DNA of 64,000 nt, taken from NCBI GenBank assembly GCA_963975155.1, contig CAXBFG010000003.1:1-64000 (forward strand), in the 5' to 3' direction. Origin of the DNA: UBA5109 sp963975155. GTDB taxonomy: Bacteria > Pseudomonadota > Gammaproteobacteria > Pseudomonadales > Pseudohongiellaceae. Position 1 is the first letter of the stretch, and each line of letters opens with the position of its first letter. The notes beneath the pieces are model-generated. The model was not told the DNA's origin. It ran no database searches and saw nothing but the letters and a program-made list of their open reading frames with translations. Made by a program: the position numbers and the translations under genes. Positions 32,900-42,508 of this stretch are shown here, one piece after another.

Positions 32900-33498
32900 A
32901 ATGGCCAGCGTGATAACAATTCCTGAATGGCCTGCGCGCGGTGACTTAGGGAATTTTTTACCTGCGGTGTCAGTTCAGCGGAGGCACAGTCGTGTTCGGG
33001 AACATAAAAAATGGAGTCATAGCCGAATCCGTTTGCTCCCCTTTCTTCGAATAAAATACTGCCTTCCCAGCTGCCCTGGCAGATGAGAGGCATCGGATCA
33101 TCAGCAAAACGCATCAGGGCAATCACACAATGAAAGCGCGCTCTGCGTTGAGACTGCGGGACAGTGCTGAGTTTATCCAATACCAGACGGTTATTTGCGG
33201 CATCATTAGCTGCCCTGTCCAGATCCGTTCCTGCATAACGGGCGGAGTAAATACCAGGCTCGCCCTGGAGGACATCAATCTCCAAACCTGAATCATCAGC
33301 CAGAGCAGGCAGGCCGGTCAGTTTGGCCGCATGACGTGCCTTGATGATGGCATTTTCTACGAAACTCAGACCGTCTTCGATAGCTTCCGGAAATGCAAAT
33401 TCAGATTGTGATATTAATTCCAGTTTCAGAGGAGCCAGAGTTTGCTGTAGCTCCTTGAGTTTTCCCTGATTGTTACTGGCCAGCACTACTCTAGTCAT
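32896..33498 (-). CDS. rdgB: dITP/XTP pyrophosphatase
   Basis: Hydrolyses non-canonical purine triphosphates (dITP, XTP) to protect DNA. The 200-aa length is typical. The substrate loop SNNQGKLKEL, the active site ALADDSGLEIDVL and the C-terminal SHRAQAIQ are all intact. It forms a conserved gene block with metW and hemW and is translationally coupled to hemW. Confidence 0.95.
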   Translation of the reverse strand: MTRVVLASNNQGKLKELQQTLAPLKLELISQSEFAFPEAIEDGLSFVENAIIKARHAAKLTGLPALADDSGLEIDVLQGEPGIYSARYAGTDLDRAANDAANNRLVLDKLSTVPQSQRRARFHCVIALMRFADDPMPLICQGSWEGSILFEERGANGFGYDSIFYVPEHDCASAELTPQVKNSLSHRAQAIQELLSRWPL

Positions 33499-33514
33499 AA
33501 TTTTGATCAGTGGT

Positions 33515-33964
33515 TTAATTAATGTACATCTGGGTGGTATAGCTTATCGGATAAACAGGCCCGCTGTTTTCCGGTTGAATTTCAAGAGAAAAACGTAAAT
33601 TTTCGGCATTGGAAAACTCAAACTGTCCCAGATAATAAACCGCCGTTCCTTCACGAATCTCTATAAAATCAATCGTGGAATTTTGCCCCAGTAAATTGCC
33701 TTTTTCTCCAGTGACGGTGGCTCTGACAGGTGTACCGGTTCCACCTGTATTTTTTATAACTGAAATATTCAGAAATGCACTTCGTGGAGAGCGGACTATG
33801 CCATACTGTGCAGCAATTTCCGGGCTGATAAATGAGCTGTTCACGGCAATATAATGTACGGTGTACGCACCGGCGAGTTCTGCTTCTTCTGCATGGACTG
33901 CTGATATTAGAAGACAACAGGTGACTATGCTTAAGAGGCCGATTTTTTTAAATAAAATGTTCAT
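33515..33964 (-). CDS. DUF4426 domain periplasmic protein
   Basis: A 149-aa protein with a Sec signal (LSIVTCCLLISAVHAEE) and the DUF4426 body (GAYTVHYIAVNSSFISPEIAAQYGIVRS, then beta strands ending in YTTQMYIN). The function is unknown. Its place between metW and rdgB is conserved in Pseudomonas-like genomes, which supports the assignment. Confidence 0.85.
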   Translation of the reverse strand: MNILFKKIGLLSIVTCCLLISAVHAEEAELAGAYTVHYIAVNSSFISPEIAAQYGIVRSPRSAFLNISVIKNTGGTGTPVRATVTGEKGNLLGQNSTIDFIEIREGTAVYYLGQFEFSNAENLRFSLEIQPENSGPVYPISYTTQMYIN

Positions 33965-34027
33965 GATTGTAAATATAAGACTCTCGGGTATGGAAAATAA
34001 ATGGCAGGCAGCTCAGCTCTGCTGCTC

Positions 34028-34618
34028 TTACCGGGTTATGTGGTAGATAGCATTTATACCAAAAAAATTCTGATTAAAATTTATCAGACTAGAATGTTGA
34101 TACTTTTCATCGACCACGGTGCGGTTCAGAATTTTAATGTTTCGTTCGTGGCAGAGCGCATCAAAATCCCGGATGGTACAGAAGTGAATGTTCGGCGTGT
34201 TATACCATTCGTAGGGAATATTTTCGGATACGGGCATACGGCCTTTGTGCAGGAGATAAAAGCGGTAGCGCCAGTAGGCAAAGTTCGGGAAAGTGATGAT
34301 GCAATTTTTGCCAATTCGCAACATTTCTTCTACCAGTACGTCAGGTTTTTGAACTGCTTGTAATGTCTGAGCCAGTAATACGGTATCGAAACTCTTATCA
34401 GAAAAGTTATCGAGGCCCTTATCCAGATTCTGCTCAATAACATTAACACCAGCCTCAAGACATTTTTGTATGTTTCTGGTATCGAGATCCAGGCCGCAAT
34501 CAAAAATTTGCTTTTCTCTTTTTAGTGAGGCGAGAAATGAACCATCACCACAACCAAGGTCAAGCACACTGCTGTGGGGTTCAATCCAGTCCTGAATAAT
34601 TTGTAAATCAGCGCGCAT
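34028..34618 (-). CDS. metW: MetW methionine-biosynthesis methyltransferase-like protein
   Basis: A 196-aa protein from the ATG at 34618 (MRADLQIIQDWIEPHSSVLDLGCGDGSF), preferred to a longer frame from 34651. The SAM-binding glycine loop LGCGDGSFLASL is intact. MetW works with MetX in the acyl-homoserine branch of methionine synthesis; its exact biochemical role is less clear than that of MetX. It overlaps the end of metX by 11 bp, the standard arrangement. Confidence 0.92.
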   Translation of the reverse strand: MRADLQIIQDWIEPHSSVLDLGCGDGSFLASLKREKQIFDCGLDLDTRNIQKCLEAGVNVIEQNLDKGLDNFSDKSFDTVLLAQTLQAVQKPDVLVEEMLRIGKNCIITFPNFAYWRYRFYLLHKGRMPVSENIPYEWYNTPNIHFCTIRDFDALCHERNIKILNRTVVDEKYQHSSLINFNQNFFGINAIYHITR

Positions 34619-35828
34619 CGTTTTTACCTTCACGTCCACCGGGGGAAGCATTACATTCCTCGGCGACCACAGATAAATAGGCTGACAGAGCTTCTATATA
34701 GCGTGGTTCAGATAACAGAAAAGCATCATGGCCGCCGTCCGATTGTATTTCCAGATAAGAAACCTGGCGTTTTGCTTTTAGCAGGGAGTTTACAATCTCC
34801 CGGGATCTTTCTGGTGGAAAACGCCAGTCTGAACTGAAAGATATAACCAGGAATTTACAGGACCCCTTTTCAAAGGCTTTACTAAAATCGCCGGCATAAT
34901 CAACTGCCGGATCGAAATAATCTAAGGTCTTGGTAATCAGTAAATAAGTGTTGGCATCAAAATTACTGGAGAAAGTTTCGCCTTTGTACTGCAGATAACT
35001 TTCTACCTGGAAATCCACATCGAAGCCGAAGTTGAGAGTGCCAGTTCTTAAATCACGTCCAAAATTTCCGCCTGTTAATGAGTTCTTACCAAACTTATCG
35101 CGCATTGCGCTTTCCGACAGGTAAGTGATATGACCAATCATACGTGCCAGGGTTAAACCTTTTTTCGGGTAGGTCCCATGCTCGTAATAATGGCCCTGAT
35201 GAAAGTCGGGGTCTGATGTAATGGATTGCCGGGCCACTTCATTGAAGGCTATATTTTGTGCAGATAATTTAGGTGCGGCAGCGATCACCACTGCATGGCG
35301 CAGACGTTCCGGATAGGAAATCGCCCAGCGCAGCACCTGCATGCCACCCAGACTGCCGCCGATTACTGCGGCCCACTGTTCGATGCCGAGATAATCAGCC
35401 AAGCGAGCCTGGCTGTTTACCCAGTCCCTTACCGTAACAATTGGAAAATCCGGACCAAAGGGTTTGTTAGTCGCCGGGTTAATGGATACAGGCCCGGTAC
35501 TGCCTGCACAACCGCCCAGATTATTAAGACTGACAATAAAGAACTTGTTGGTATCAAAGGCTTTGCCAGGTCCAATACAGCTATCCCACCAGCCGGGTTT
35601 TTCATCATCAGGACTATGATATCCAGCGGCATGATGATCTCCGCTCAGGGCGTGACAAATTAAAATCGCATTGGATTTCTCGGCATTTAATTCACCATAG
35701 CTTTCTATCATCAAGTCATAGGATGGGATAACTTTTCCACTGCGCAGCGTTAAAGCTTCATCGAAATGAATCAGTTGCGGCTCAACAATGCCGACAGAAT
35801 CTGCTGGGATAGCCTTAGCCATTTTCAT
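34608..35828 (-). CDS. metX: Homoserine O-acyltransferase
   Basis: Acylates homoserine with a CoA thioester in methionine synthesis. This is the alpha/beta-hydrolase type with nucleophile elbow GGSLGGMQVLRW, oxyanion region NNLGGCAGSTGP, catalytic Asp in SFSSDWRFPPERS and His in SDGGHDAFL. At 406 aa it is a little longer than average. In gammaproteobacteria of this type the donor is often succinyl-CoA rather than acetyl-CoA; the sequence alone does not settle that. The start overlaps the yggT stop by one base. Confidence 0.93.
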   Translation of the reverse strand: MKMAKAIPADSVGIVEPQLIHFDEALTLRSGKVIPSYDLMIESYGELNAEKSNAILICHALSGDHHAAGYHSPDDEKPGWWDSCIGPGKAFDTNKFFIVSLNNLGGCAGSTGPVSINPATNKPFGPDFPIVTVRDWVNSQARLADYLGIEQWAAVIGGSLGGMQVLRWAISYPERLRHAVVIAAAPKLSAQNIAFNEVARQSITSDPDFHQGHYYEHGTYPKKGLTLARMIGHITYLSESAMRDKFGKNSLTGGNFGRDLRTGTLNFGFDVDFQVESYLQYKGETFSSNFDANTYLLITKTLDYFDPAVDYAGDFSKAFEKGSCKFLVISFSSDWRFPPERSREIVNSLLKAKRQVSYLEIQSDGGHDAFLLSEPRYIEALSAYLSVVAEECNASPGGREGKNDAR

Positions 35829-36424
35829 TAAATACCAATGACGAAATCCGGGAATAAACGTAAACTTTGGGCGATACCCTGAATCAGCAGGGTTTCAACA
35901 ACCTGGATAGCAAGGAAAACAAAAATAGGTGAAAAATCCAGACCACCCATCGGTGGGATGACTTTATGTACCCTTTTCATAATGGGGTCTAGTATCTGTT
36001 GTATAAGCAGCAAAGCAGGGTTGCCATTGTACGGGGCAATCCAGCTGGCTATGATGGAAATCAGCAGGCCATACTTATAAATTTTCAGGATAAATGCCAG
36101 CAAGCCTATAAAAGACCAGGCAAGGATGGTGCCTAAAGCAACTATTCCAAATCCGCCGGCTATCAGCAGCAACAGACTGGTGGCAATAGTGTTCAGCAGT
36201 AATGCCAGAACCAGGGACGCAAAATCAATACCTTTATATCCCGGAATGAACTTTCGAAGTGGATTTAATAGTGGTGCGGTAATTTTCACAATGGATTGTG
36301 AGATCGGGTTGTAAAAATCGGCACGTGCGGCTTGCAATAAAAATCGTACCAGCACAGTGAAAATATATAAGCCACCGAGCGTGTTGATAATTAATAGCAG
36401 AACCTGACTAAGAGAATTACTCAT
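35828..36424 (-). CDS. yggT: YggT family membrane protein
   Basis: A 198-aa protein made of two YGGT repeats, each a pair of hydrophobic segments with FLLQAARADFYNPISQSIVKITAPLLNPLRKFIPG in the first and WIAPYNGNPALLLIQQILDPIMKRVHKVIPPMGGLDFSPI in the second. The family is linked to osmotic-shock tolerance and membrane organisation. The conserved order yggS-proC-yggT-metX is kept here. Confidence 0.9.
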   Translation of the reverse strand: MSNSLSQVLLLIINTLGGLYIFTVLVRFLLQAARADFYNPISQSIVKITAPLLNPLRKFIPGYKGIDFASLVLALLLNTIATSLLLLIAGGFGIVALGTILAWSFIGLLAFILKIYKYGLLISIIASWIAPYNGNPALLLIQQILDPIMKRVHKVIPPMGGLDFSPIFVFLAIQVVETLLIQGIAQSLRLFPDFVIGI

Positions 36425-36431
36425 GTGTTAC

Positions 36432-37286
36432 TCATTCTTTGTTGTCAGTTAATAATGTACTGGCACTTGATAATGCCAGTTCTTCGGACCTGGTTTTTGC
36501 CTGTTTCAGCGCTCTTGCAATGATAGAGTTGAAATCATCTTTTTCAAGTTGCGCCAATGCAGCAGCGGTAGTGCCACCTGGTGAAGTGACTTTGCGACGT
36601 AACTCAGCGATGTCATCCTCACTGTTAAGTGCCAGTTTGGCTGAGCCAAATGCTGTTTGCAGAGCCAGTTGATTAGCGATATCAGCATCCAGTCCCAGCG
36701 TGATGGCGGCCTGCCGAAGCGCCTCAGTAAACAGAAAGAAATAGGCTGGGCCGGAACCTGACAGGGCGGTCACCACATCCATGTCACTTTCCTGTTGTAG
36801 CCAGCAAACTGTGCCAACTGCTGCCAGGATAGATTCAGCCGACTGCTTTTGCTCTTCACTAGCCTGCGTATTGGCAAATAATGCAGAAGCTCCGGCCTGA
36901 ACTAATGCGGGCGTATTTGGCATACAACGGATAACAGGCTGTCGCGCTGAACTTAAAGCTTCAAGGCTTTGGATTGATATTCCAGCGGCGATTGAAATCA
37001 ACAAAAGCGGTTTTTTTGCCAGTGCGCTTTGTAATGGCAATAGTACTTCCTGAATCATCTGTGGTTTAACTGCCAGTACAAGAATATCGGCATGGCCTAT
37101 GACAAGCTCGTTATCACCGGAGATATTAATACCGGTGTCATTCTTCAGGGACTGCAATTGTTCATTATTGGGATCGGCAGCCCAGATAAGCTGGCAGGGA
37201 TAAGCCTGAGCCAGTAAGCCTTTGATCAAGGCTGTTGCCATATTGCCGGCGCCTATGAAGGCAATTGTCTTATCATGTTTGAGCAT
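36432..37286 (-). CDS. proC: Pyrroline-5-carboxylate reductase
   Basis: Final step of proline synthesis. Starting at the ATG at 37286 gives 284 aa beginning MLKHDKTIAFIGAGNMATALIKGL, with the NADPH-binding Gly-x-Gly-x-x-Ala right at the N-terminus as expected. A longer frame upstream adds unrelated sequence. The C-terminal substrate-binding segment ALSGSGPAYFFLFTEALRQA and the VTSPGGTTAAAL motif are intact. It belongs to the yggS-proC-yggT cluster. Confidence 0.94.
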   Translation of the reverse strand: MLKHDKTIAFIGAGNMATALIKGLLAQAYPCQLIWAADPNNEQLQSLKNDTGINISGDNELVIGHADILVLAVKPQMIQEVLLPLQSALAKKPLLLISIAAGISIQSLEALSSARQPVIRCMPNTPALVQAGASALFANTQASEEQKQSAESILAAVGTVCWLQQESDMDVVTALSGSGPAYFFLFTEALRQAAITLGLDADIANQLALQTAFGSAKLALNSEDDIAELRRKVTSPGGTTAAALAQLEKDDFNSIIARALKQAKTRSEELALSSASTLLTDNKE

Positions 37287-37438
37287 GCGCGCATTGTACC
37301 TTAATCTGGTGACAAGAAGGTGCATGTATATGCTTCGCCGCATCCCTGTATGCATTCGGACTGTGCGTCTCAGCTTGTATTTTCATGCAAGGTAAAACCG
37401 CTTGCTGTTTCAGGCATAAGCAAAAAATAGACCTGGAA

Positions 37439-38128
37439 TTAATTTCTGGCACCAAATATATCTGTACCAATACGCACAATTGTCGAGCCCTCAGCAATCG
37501 CTGCTTCCTTGTCGCCGCTCATACCCATGGAGAGATGTCGGCAGGTGCTTATGCCCCCGGCCAGAAGCTCATCCCTGGCTCTGGCAAGTTTATGAAAGCT
37601 GGCGCGTTGCTCTGCAAAACTTTTCCCCGGGGCCGGTATGGTCATCAAGCCCGCCAGTTCAATGTTGGTTAAGCGATGAACTTCTTTGGCGAGCTTGGGA
37701 ATTTCCTGGAGCTTAATGCCTGCTTTGGATTTTTCATCATCCAGGTTAACCTGCAGCAGCACTTTTAGTGGTGGCAAGGTGGCAGGCCTTTGCTCATTTA
37801 ATCGAATGGCAATCTTGCTGCGATCTATGCTGTGTACCCAGGAAAAGTTTTCTGCAATGGCTTTGGTTTTATTGGATTGAATAGGGCCGATAAAATGCCA
37901 GTCCAGATTATAAAGGGCTAACGCCTGAATTTTCTCCAGCGCTTCCTGCAGGTAATTTTCTCCGAATGACTGTTGGCCACACTCAAGCGCTTGCAAGATG
38001 CTTTCAAGCGGATGGGTTTTACTGACCGCCAGCAGCATTACAGAGCCTTGCGGGCGCTGATAAATTTTTTCAAAGTGTGAAATCTGATGACGAACTTCAC
38101 GGATTTTTTCTGGTATGCTGGCAGTCAC
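37439..38128 (-). CDS. yggS: PLP homeostasis protein (YggS/PLPBP)
   Basis: A 229-aa TIM-barrel protein that binds pyridoxal phosphate; the lysine lies in LLAVSKTHPLES. Other family motifs are FGENYLQEALEK, WHFIGPIQSNKTKAI and the C-terminal SMGMSGDKEAAIAEGSTIVRIG. It maintains intracellular PLP balance. It is divergent from pilT. Confidence 0.94.
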   Translation of the reverse strand: MTASIPEKIREVRHQISHFEKIYQRPQGSVMLLAVSKTHPLESILQALECGQQSFGENYLQEALEKIQALALYNLDWHFIGPIQSNKTKAIAENFSWVHSIDRSKIAIRLNEQRPATLPPLKVLLQVNLDDEKSKAGIKLQEIPKLAKEVHRLTNIELAGLMTIPAPGKSFAEQRASFHKLARARDELLAGGISTCRHLSMGMSGDKEAAIAEGSTIVRIGTDIFGARN

Positions 38129-38184
38129 GTTTCGCTGGTATGTAATTTTACTGATAACGCCGATTATAGGGGGTTAAGCCTACA

Positions 38185-39222
38185 ATGAATATTCAAGAAC
38201 TACTTAATTTCAGTGTGCAGCAGGGAGCTTCGGATCTGCACGTAACTGCAGGTATGCCCCCCTTGATCCGGGTTGATGGTGATATCCGTCGAATTAACGT
38301 GGAAGCAATGGATCATAAGGAAGTACATGGTCTTATCTACGACATTATGAACGATAAACAACGTAAGGATTATGAAGAGTTTCTTGAGTCGGATTTTTCA
38401 TTTGAAATACCTGGTCTGGCTCGATTCAGGGTAAACGCCTTCGTGCAGAATCGTGGAGCGGCAGCCGTTTTTCGTACCATTCCTTCCAAAGTTCTCAACA
38501 TGGAGCAGCTGGGGATGGGAGAAATATTCAAGAAAATTTCACAAAATCCGCGCGGACTTGTAGCCGTGACTGGTCCAACCGGTTCGGGTAAAAGTACCAC
38601 GCTTGCAGCCATGGTGGATTACATCAACGATACCCGTTATGAGCACATACTGACTATTGAGGACCCCATAGAATTTGTTCATGAAAGCAAGAAATCACTG
38701 GTAAATCAGCGTGAGGTCCACAGGGATACTCATGGTTTTAATGAAGCCTTGCGTTCTGCCCTGCGTGAAGACCCTGATATTATTCTGGTGGGTGAATTAC
38801 GAGACCTGGAAACCATTCGCCTGGCCCTGACCGCGGCAGAAACCGGCCATTTGGTCTTCGGTACTTTGCATACCACTTCTGCAGCCAAGACCATCGACAG
38901 GGTAGTCGACGTGTTCCCGGCGGCCGAAAAAGATATGGTCAGATCAATGCTGTCCGAGTCATTGCAAGCGGTTATTTCACAGACCCTGTTGAAAAAAGTG
39001 GGTGGTGGCCGTGTGGCCGCTCACGAAATTATGATCGGCACATCAGCGATACGGAATTTGATCCGGGAAGATAAAATTGCCCAGATGTATTCAGCCATCC
39101 AGACCGGGGCCGGTGTAGGCATGCAGACGCTTGATCAGTGTCTTAAAGGCCTGGTTGCAAAAGGTCTTGTCGATCGCAATGAAGCACGCTCAAAAGCCAA
39201 GTCTGCTGACAGTATTACCTGA
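38185..39222 (+). CDS. pilT: Type IV pilus retraction ATPase PilT
   Basis: A 345-aa hexameric motor for pilus disassembly and twitching. Walker A GPTGSGKSTTLAAM, Asp box ILTIEDPIEFVH, Walker B region DPDIILVGELRDLETIRLALTAAETGHLVFGTLHTTSAAKTIDR and the C-terminal AIRNLIREDKIAQM are all present. The accessory ATPase gene pilU, often next to pilT, is not here: ruvX follows convergently. Confidence 0.96.
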   Translation: MNIQELLNFSVQQGASDLHVTAGMPPLIRVDGDIRRINVEAMDHKEVHGLIYDIMNDKQRKDYEEFLESDFSFEIPGLARFRVNAFVQNRGAAAVFRTIPSKVLNMEQLGMGEIFKKISQNPRGLVAVTGPTGSGKSTTLAAMVDYINDTRYEHILTIEDPIEFVHESKKSLVNQREVHRDTHGFNEALRSALREDPDIILVGELRDLETIRLALTAAETGHLVFGTLHTTSAAKTIDRVVDVFPAAEKDMVRSMLSESLQAVISQTLLKKVGGGRVAAHEIMIGTSAIRNLIREDKIAQMYSAIQTGAGVGMQTLDQCLKGLVAKGLVDRNEARSKAKSADSIT

Positions 39223-39240
39223 TCAGACTTGCTATTGTGA

Positions 39241-39678
39241 TTATCGTTCGTAGGAAGTAGCGAACCAGTTTTCCAGAATCAGCTGTGCGGCCAGTGAATC
39301 GACTACTTCTCTGGCCTTATAGCGCTTACCATGTGCCTCTGCCATGGTTTTACGGATGTCTTTTGCTTCCCGGCTACTGAGCCTTTCATCCATACTGTAG
39401 CAGGGAATATTAAAACGTCCGTTTAAACGTTGCAGGAATTTTTGTGCTTTCAGGGTCATGTCGTTTTCACTGCCATCCATATTAAAGGGCATGCCTATAA
39501 TAAAGGCGTCGGGTTTCCATTCCTGTACCAGTTTTTCCATGATTTCCCAATCCGGTATGCCGTCGTGGGCGTTTACTACAGCCAAAGGGGAAGCAGTTTG
39601 GGTGATACTTTGTCCGACAGCGACGCCAATTTTCTTGGTGCCGTAATCGAAGGCCATGGCGGTCAGGGGTGATGGCAT
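39241..39678 (-). CDS. ruvX: RuvX/YqgF Holliday-junction resolvase-like nuclease
   Basis: A 145-aa protein from the ATG at 39678 (MPSPLTAMAFDYGTKKIGVAVGQ). RNase H-like fold with the first catalytic Asp in FDYGTKKIGVA, the Glu/Asp in MDERLSSREA, and the C-terminal EVVDSLAAQLILENW. It is involved in 16S rRNA end processing and/or recombination. It follows algH with a 4-bp gap on the same strand. Confidence 0.92.
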   Translation of the reverse strand: MPSPLTAMAFDYGTKKIGVAVGQSITQTASPLAVVNAHDGIPDWEIMEKLVQEWKPDAFIIGMPFNMDGSENDMTLKAQKFLQRLNGRFNIPCYSMDERLSSREAKDIRKTMAEAHGKRYKAREVVDSLAAQLILENWFATSYER

Positions 39679-39682
39679 CAGC

Positions 39683-40270
39683 CTAGCAGGATCCCGTGTC
39701 AGCACTTAACTGTGAAATATCAAAGCCGAGAGATGCAGCGGCCTGTTTGGGTTTATTGCTATATTCCGTGGAGAAAATAAGTTCCTTTGAAGCGGGACAG
39801 GTAAACCAGGCATTGTCGGTAATTTCCTGTTCCAGTTGGCCCGGGCCCCAGCCAGAGCAGCCCAGTACAACAAGAAAATTTTGCGGGCCCTGATTTCTTG
39901 CAATTGCTTCCAGAATGTCTCTTGAGGTAGTGATATAAAGATTGTTTTCCAGATTCAGGGTTGATTGCCAGGGCTCGGATTTATCGCTTCCATCATGCAG
40001 AATAAAACCTCGGTTTGGCTCAACTGGGCCGCCGCTTAACACCACCTGTGAAGCGTCAGGCTGACGTTCGTCTTCAATACCGAGCTGTTCAAAAAGTTCG
40101 GAGAGGGTGATGGGCAAAGGCAGATTAACCGCGATTCCTATGGCCCCTTCCTCAGAATGTTGCCATATATAAATCACCGACTTTTCAAAAAAAGAATCCT
40201 CCAGTTGCGGCATGGCAATCAGAAATTGGCCAATGAGGCCGGATGATGTTGATGTGGCTTGAAGATTCAT
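39683..40270 (-). CDS. algH: YqgE/AlgH family protein
   Basis: A 195-aa protein with the family blocks LIGQFLIAMPQLEDSFFEKSVIYIWQHSEEGAIGI, VLSGGPVEPNRGFILH and GCSGWGPGQLEQEITDNAW. Crystal structures exist for relatives but the biochemical role is unknown; in Pseudomonas algH affects alginate and virulence gene expression. It lies in the conserved cluster gshB-tonB-algH-ruvX. Confidence 0.93.
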   Translation of the reverse strand: MNLQATSTSSGLIGQFLIAMPQLEDSFFEKSVIYIWQHSEEGAIGIAVNLPLPITLSELFEQLGIEDERQPDASQVVLSGGPVEPNRGFILHDGSDKSEPWQSTLNLENNLYITTSRDILEAIARNQGPQNFLVVLGCSGWGPGQLEQEITDNAWFTCPASKELIFSTEYSNKPKQAAASLGFDISQLSADTGSC

Positions 40271-40282
40271 GATCCTTGACTG

Positions 40283-41200
40283 TTAATTACTGGTAAAGGT
40301 GTTGCTTTGATGAAATTGCCAGGTGCGTACAATTTCCAGAATATCGACTTCTTCGCGCATGCTCGGCGGGAAGGCATCAAAGGGCGCAGCCAGCTGCACG
40401 ATACGAATAGCTGCATCATCCAGAATTGCATGGCCCGAAGAGCTTAAAATCTTAACCTCACTGACCCGGCCATCCGGAAACAAGGCAACCATGAGGCGCA
40501 ACTGTCCGTAGATTCCGCTAGAACTGGCTTGTTGCGGATAATTAAAATTACCTATTGCCTCAATCTTGCGGCGCCAGGCATCCAGATATTCGGCATCTCT
40601 GGCCAGTCGAGTCGAAGCAGATGAAATTGTGTATTTCCTTGGGCGCTGAGCATAGGCTTCGCGATGAATATCCAACTGGGCCTGCAGACTGGCCAAAGTT
40701 TGTTCCAGTGAGTTTTGTGAAGTGCCCTGAAAGTCCTGGTTTTGAGCGTTTTCTAGACTTTCTTCTGCGCTGTTCAGAATTCTGTCCGAGTCACTTGTGG
40801 TAATGATCTCCTGTTCCGGGCTGCTCTGTGTCGCCATAGCTTCTATGGCAGCAACTTCCTGAATTTCATCGGCGTTAAAACGGGATTCAAACGGGGTGCT
40901 GGGAAGTGCCAGCTCATCCAGTGAGCCACTACCTTCCTGATTGGCCTGTGCCAGGAAATCGGCTTCCTCTGGTGCCTCATTACTTTCGTACTGGGCCAGA
41001 GTGACATCCAGACTCAGAGAAGTATTGATCTGTTCGTAAAAAGTAAAACCAACCCCAAGAATTAAAACGGCATGCACACACAGAGACATAAACAGAGTAA
41101 AACCAAAGCGCTCATTTGCCAGAGACTGATTGGCAAGCTCTTTAGGATCAAATCCTGACGGGCCTATTTCTCTCAGGTCTATGTTGGCAGTAACAGACAA
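40283..41200 (-). CDS. tonB: TonB-family energy transducer
   Basis: A 305-aa protein with one N-terminal membrane helix (about 32-55, LFMSLCVHAVLILGVGFTFY), a periplasmic acidic/Gln-rich linker instead of the usual Pro-Lys repeats, and a C-terminal TonB domain (about 210-300, YGQLRLMVALFPDGRVSEVKILSSSGHAILDDAAIRIV). The TonB homologue next to gshB in Pseudomonas-type genomes has this layout. It directly follows the gshB stop codon. A dedicated exbB/exbD pair is not present in the window. Confidence 0.85.
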   Translation of the reverse strand: MSVTANIDLREIGPSGFDPKELANQSLANERFGFTLFMSLCVHAVLILGVGFTFYEQINTSLSLDVTLAQYESNEAPEEADFLAQANQEGSGSLDELALPSTPFESRFNADEIQEVAAIEAMATQSSPEQEIITTSDSDRILNSAEESLENAQNQDFQGTSQNSLEQTLASLQAQLDIHREAYAQRPRKYTISSASTRLARDAEYLDAWRRKIEAIGNFNYPQQASSSGIYGQLRLMVALFPDGRVSEVKILSSSGHAILDDAAIRIVQLAAPFDAFPPSMREEVDILEIVRTWQFHQSNTFTSN

Positions 41201-42151
41201 TCATTTCTCCAGCTTGGCGGCAATACACTCCATTAAATCACTGCCAATGTTCAGATCAAATGCAGCATCCAATTCCCGAATACAGGTGGGACTGGTGACA
41301 TTGATTTCGGTCAGATAATCACCAATGACATCCAGGCCGACAAAGATCAGACCTTTATCTTTTAAGGCGGGGCCGACCTGTTCACAAATCCAGCGATCCC
41401 GGTCTGTCAGGGGGATACCTTTAGCCGTGCCTCCGGCAGCAAGGTTGCCACGGGTTTCCATTACTGCCGGAATTCGTGCCAGGGCATATTCAACCGGTTT
41501 ACCATCAATCATCAGGATACGTTTGTCTCCTGCGACAATTTCCGGAATAAATTTCTGCGCCATGATCTGATGTTGGCCATGACCCGTGAGGGTTTCCATG
41601 ATGACGCTAAGATTTGGATCGCCAGGCTTAATCCTGAAAATAGAAGTCCCGCCCATGCCGTCCAGGGGTTTAAAAATAACGTCTTCATGCTTCTTATGAA
41701 ATTCTCTAAGCAGCTTTGCACTGCAAGTGACCAAAACCGGCGGACAGCATTGCGGAAACTGGGTGGCAAAAACTTTTTCATTACAGTCACGAAGGCTTCT
41801 TGGCTTGTTTACAACTAATACGCCCTGATTTTCTGCTGCTTCGAGTATATAAGTGGTGTAAATATATTCATTATCGAAGGGAGGGTCCTTGCGCATCAGG
41901 ATGACATCAAACTCGGCTAGAGCCTTACGCTCGGATTCACCAAGACTAAACCAGTCTTGCAGGTTGTTGCGTACTTCGAGGCTGCGTACCTCGGTCATTG
42001 CTATGCCATTATCAAGATAGAGATCAGGCTGTTCTATGTAGGACAGGCTCCAGCCACGATCCTGAGCAGCCAATAGCATGGCAAGAGTGGAATCCTTTTT
42101 TACCTGGATTTTCTGGATCGGGTCCATTACTACGGCAAGCTGAACAGTCAT
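41201..42151 (-). CDS. gshB: Glutathione synthetase
   Basis: Joins gamma-glutamylcysteine and glycine with ATP. The 316-aa length is typical. ATP-grasp elements VFATQFPQCCPPVLVTCSAKLL, IFKPLDGMGGTSIFRI and IGDYLTEINVTSPTCIREL are intact. In pseudomonads it neighbours pilG of the twitching chemosensory cluster; here the neighbour across a repeat-containing gap is a divergent receiver-domain protein. Confidence 0.96.
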   Translation of the reverse strand: MTVQLAVVMDPIQKIQVKKDSTLAMLLAAQDRGWSLSYIEQPDLYLDNGIAMTEVRSLEVRNNLQDWFSLGESERKALAEFDVILMRKDPPFDNEYIYTTYILEAAENQGVLVVNKPRSLRDCNEKVFATQFPQCCPPVLVTCSAKLLREFHKKHEDVIFKPLDGMGGTSIFRIKPGDPNLSVIMETLTGHGQHQIMAQKFIPEIVAGDKRILMIDGKPVEYALARIPAVMETRGNLAAGGTAKGIPLTDRDRWICEQVGPALKDKGLIFVGLDVIGDYLTEINVTSPTCIRELDAAFDLNIGSDLMECIAAKLEK

Positions 42152-42508
42152 ATTAAGTTCCGGTATTGAGAATGCAAGGAGTATAGCAAACAGCTGGTCC
42201 CTACGGATAATACTACTGTCACTCGAAAGTGTCCCTGTCTGATTATTTTGCTAGTGGTTCAATTTGGAATTTTGTTTGCCTTGTCTATCCTGGCATGGTC
42301 GTCTTTTCAAGACTGGACACAAACAGAAAAATTTAAAAGGGGATCACTATCAATACCTTGGCGGCAGACAGTAAAGCCTGCTATATAAATAGATAGAGCA
42401 GCCTGGTAACAAAGGTAGATAGCAAAGTAGATAGCAAAGTAGATAGCAAAGTAGATAGCAAAGTAGATAGCAAAGTGGATAGCAAAGTGGATAGCAAAGC
42501 GGATTAAG
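42152..42508. other. Intergenic region with 12-bp tandem repeats
   Basis: 357 bp between gshB and the receiver-domain gene. It holds the gshB promoter region (not resolved) and, at 42415-42504, a tandem array. I see no gene: the long minus-strand frame here is only a translation of the repeat. Confidence 0.6.
42415..42504. repeat. 12-bp tandem repeat array, about 7.5 copies
   Basis: The unit GTAGATAGCAAA repeats in perfect phase from 42415: five units identical, then units with GTGGAT (42475, 42487) and a final GCGGAT (42499). The same words reappear in degenerate form just inside the next gene (GGATAGCAGAGG, GTGGATAGCAGC, 42541-42575). As 12 is a multiple of 3, copy-number change would not shift a frame. 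It is likely to vary between strains. Confidence 0.9.
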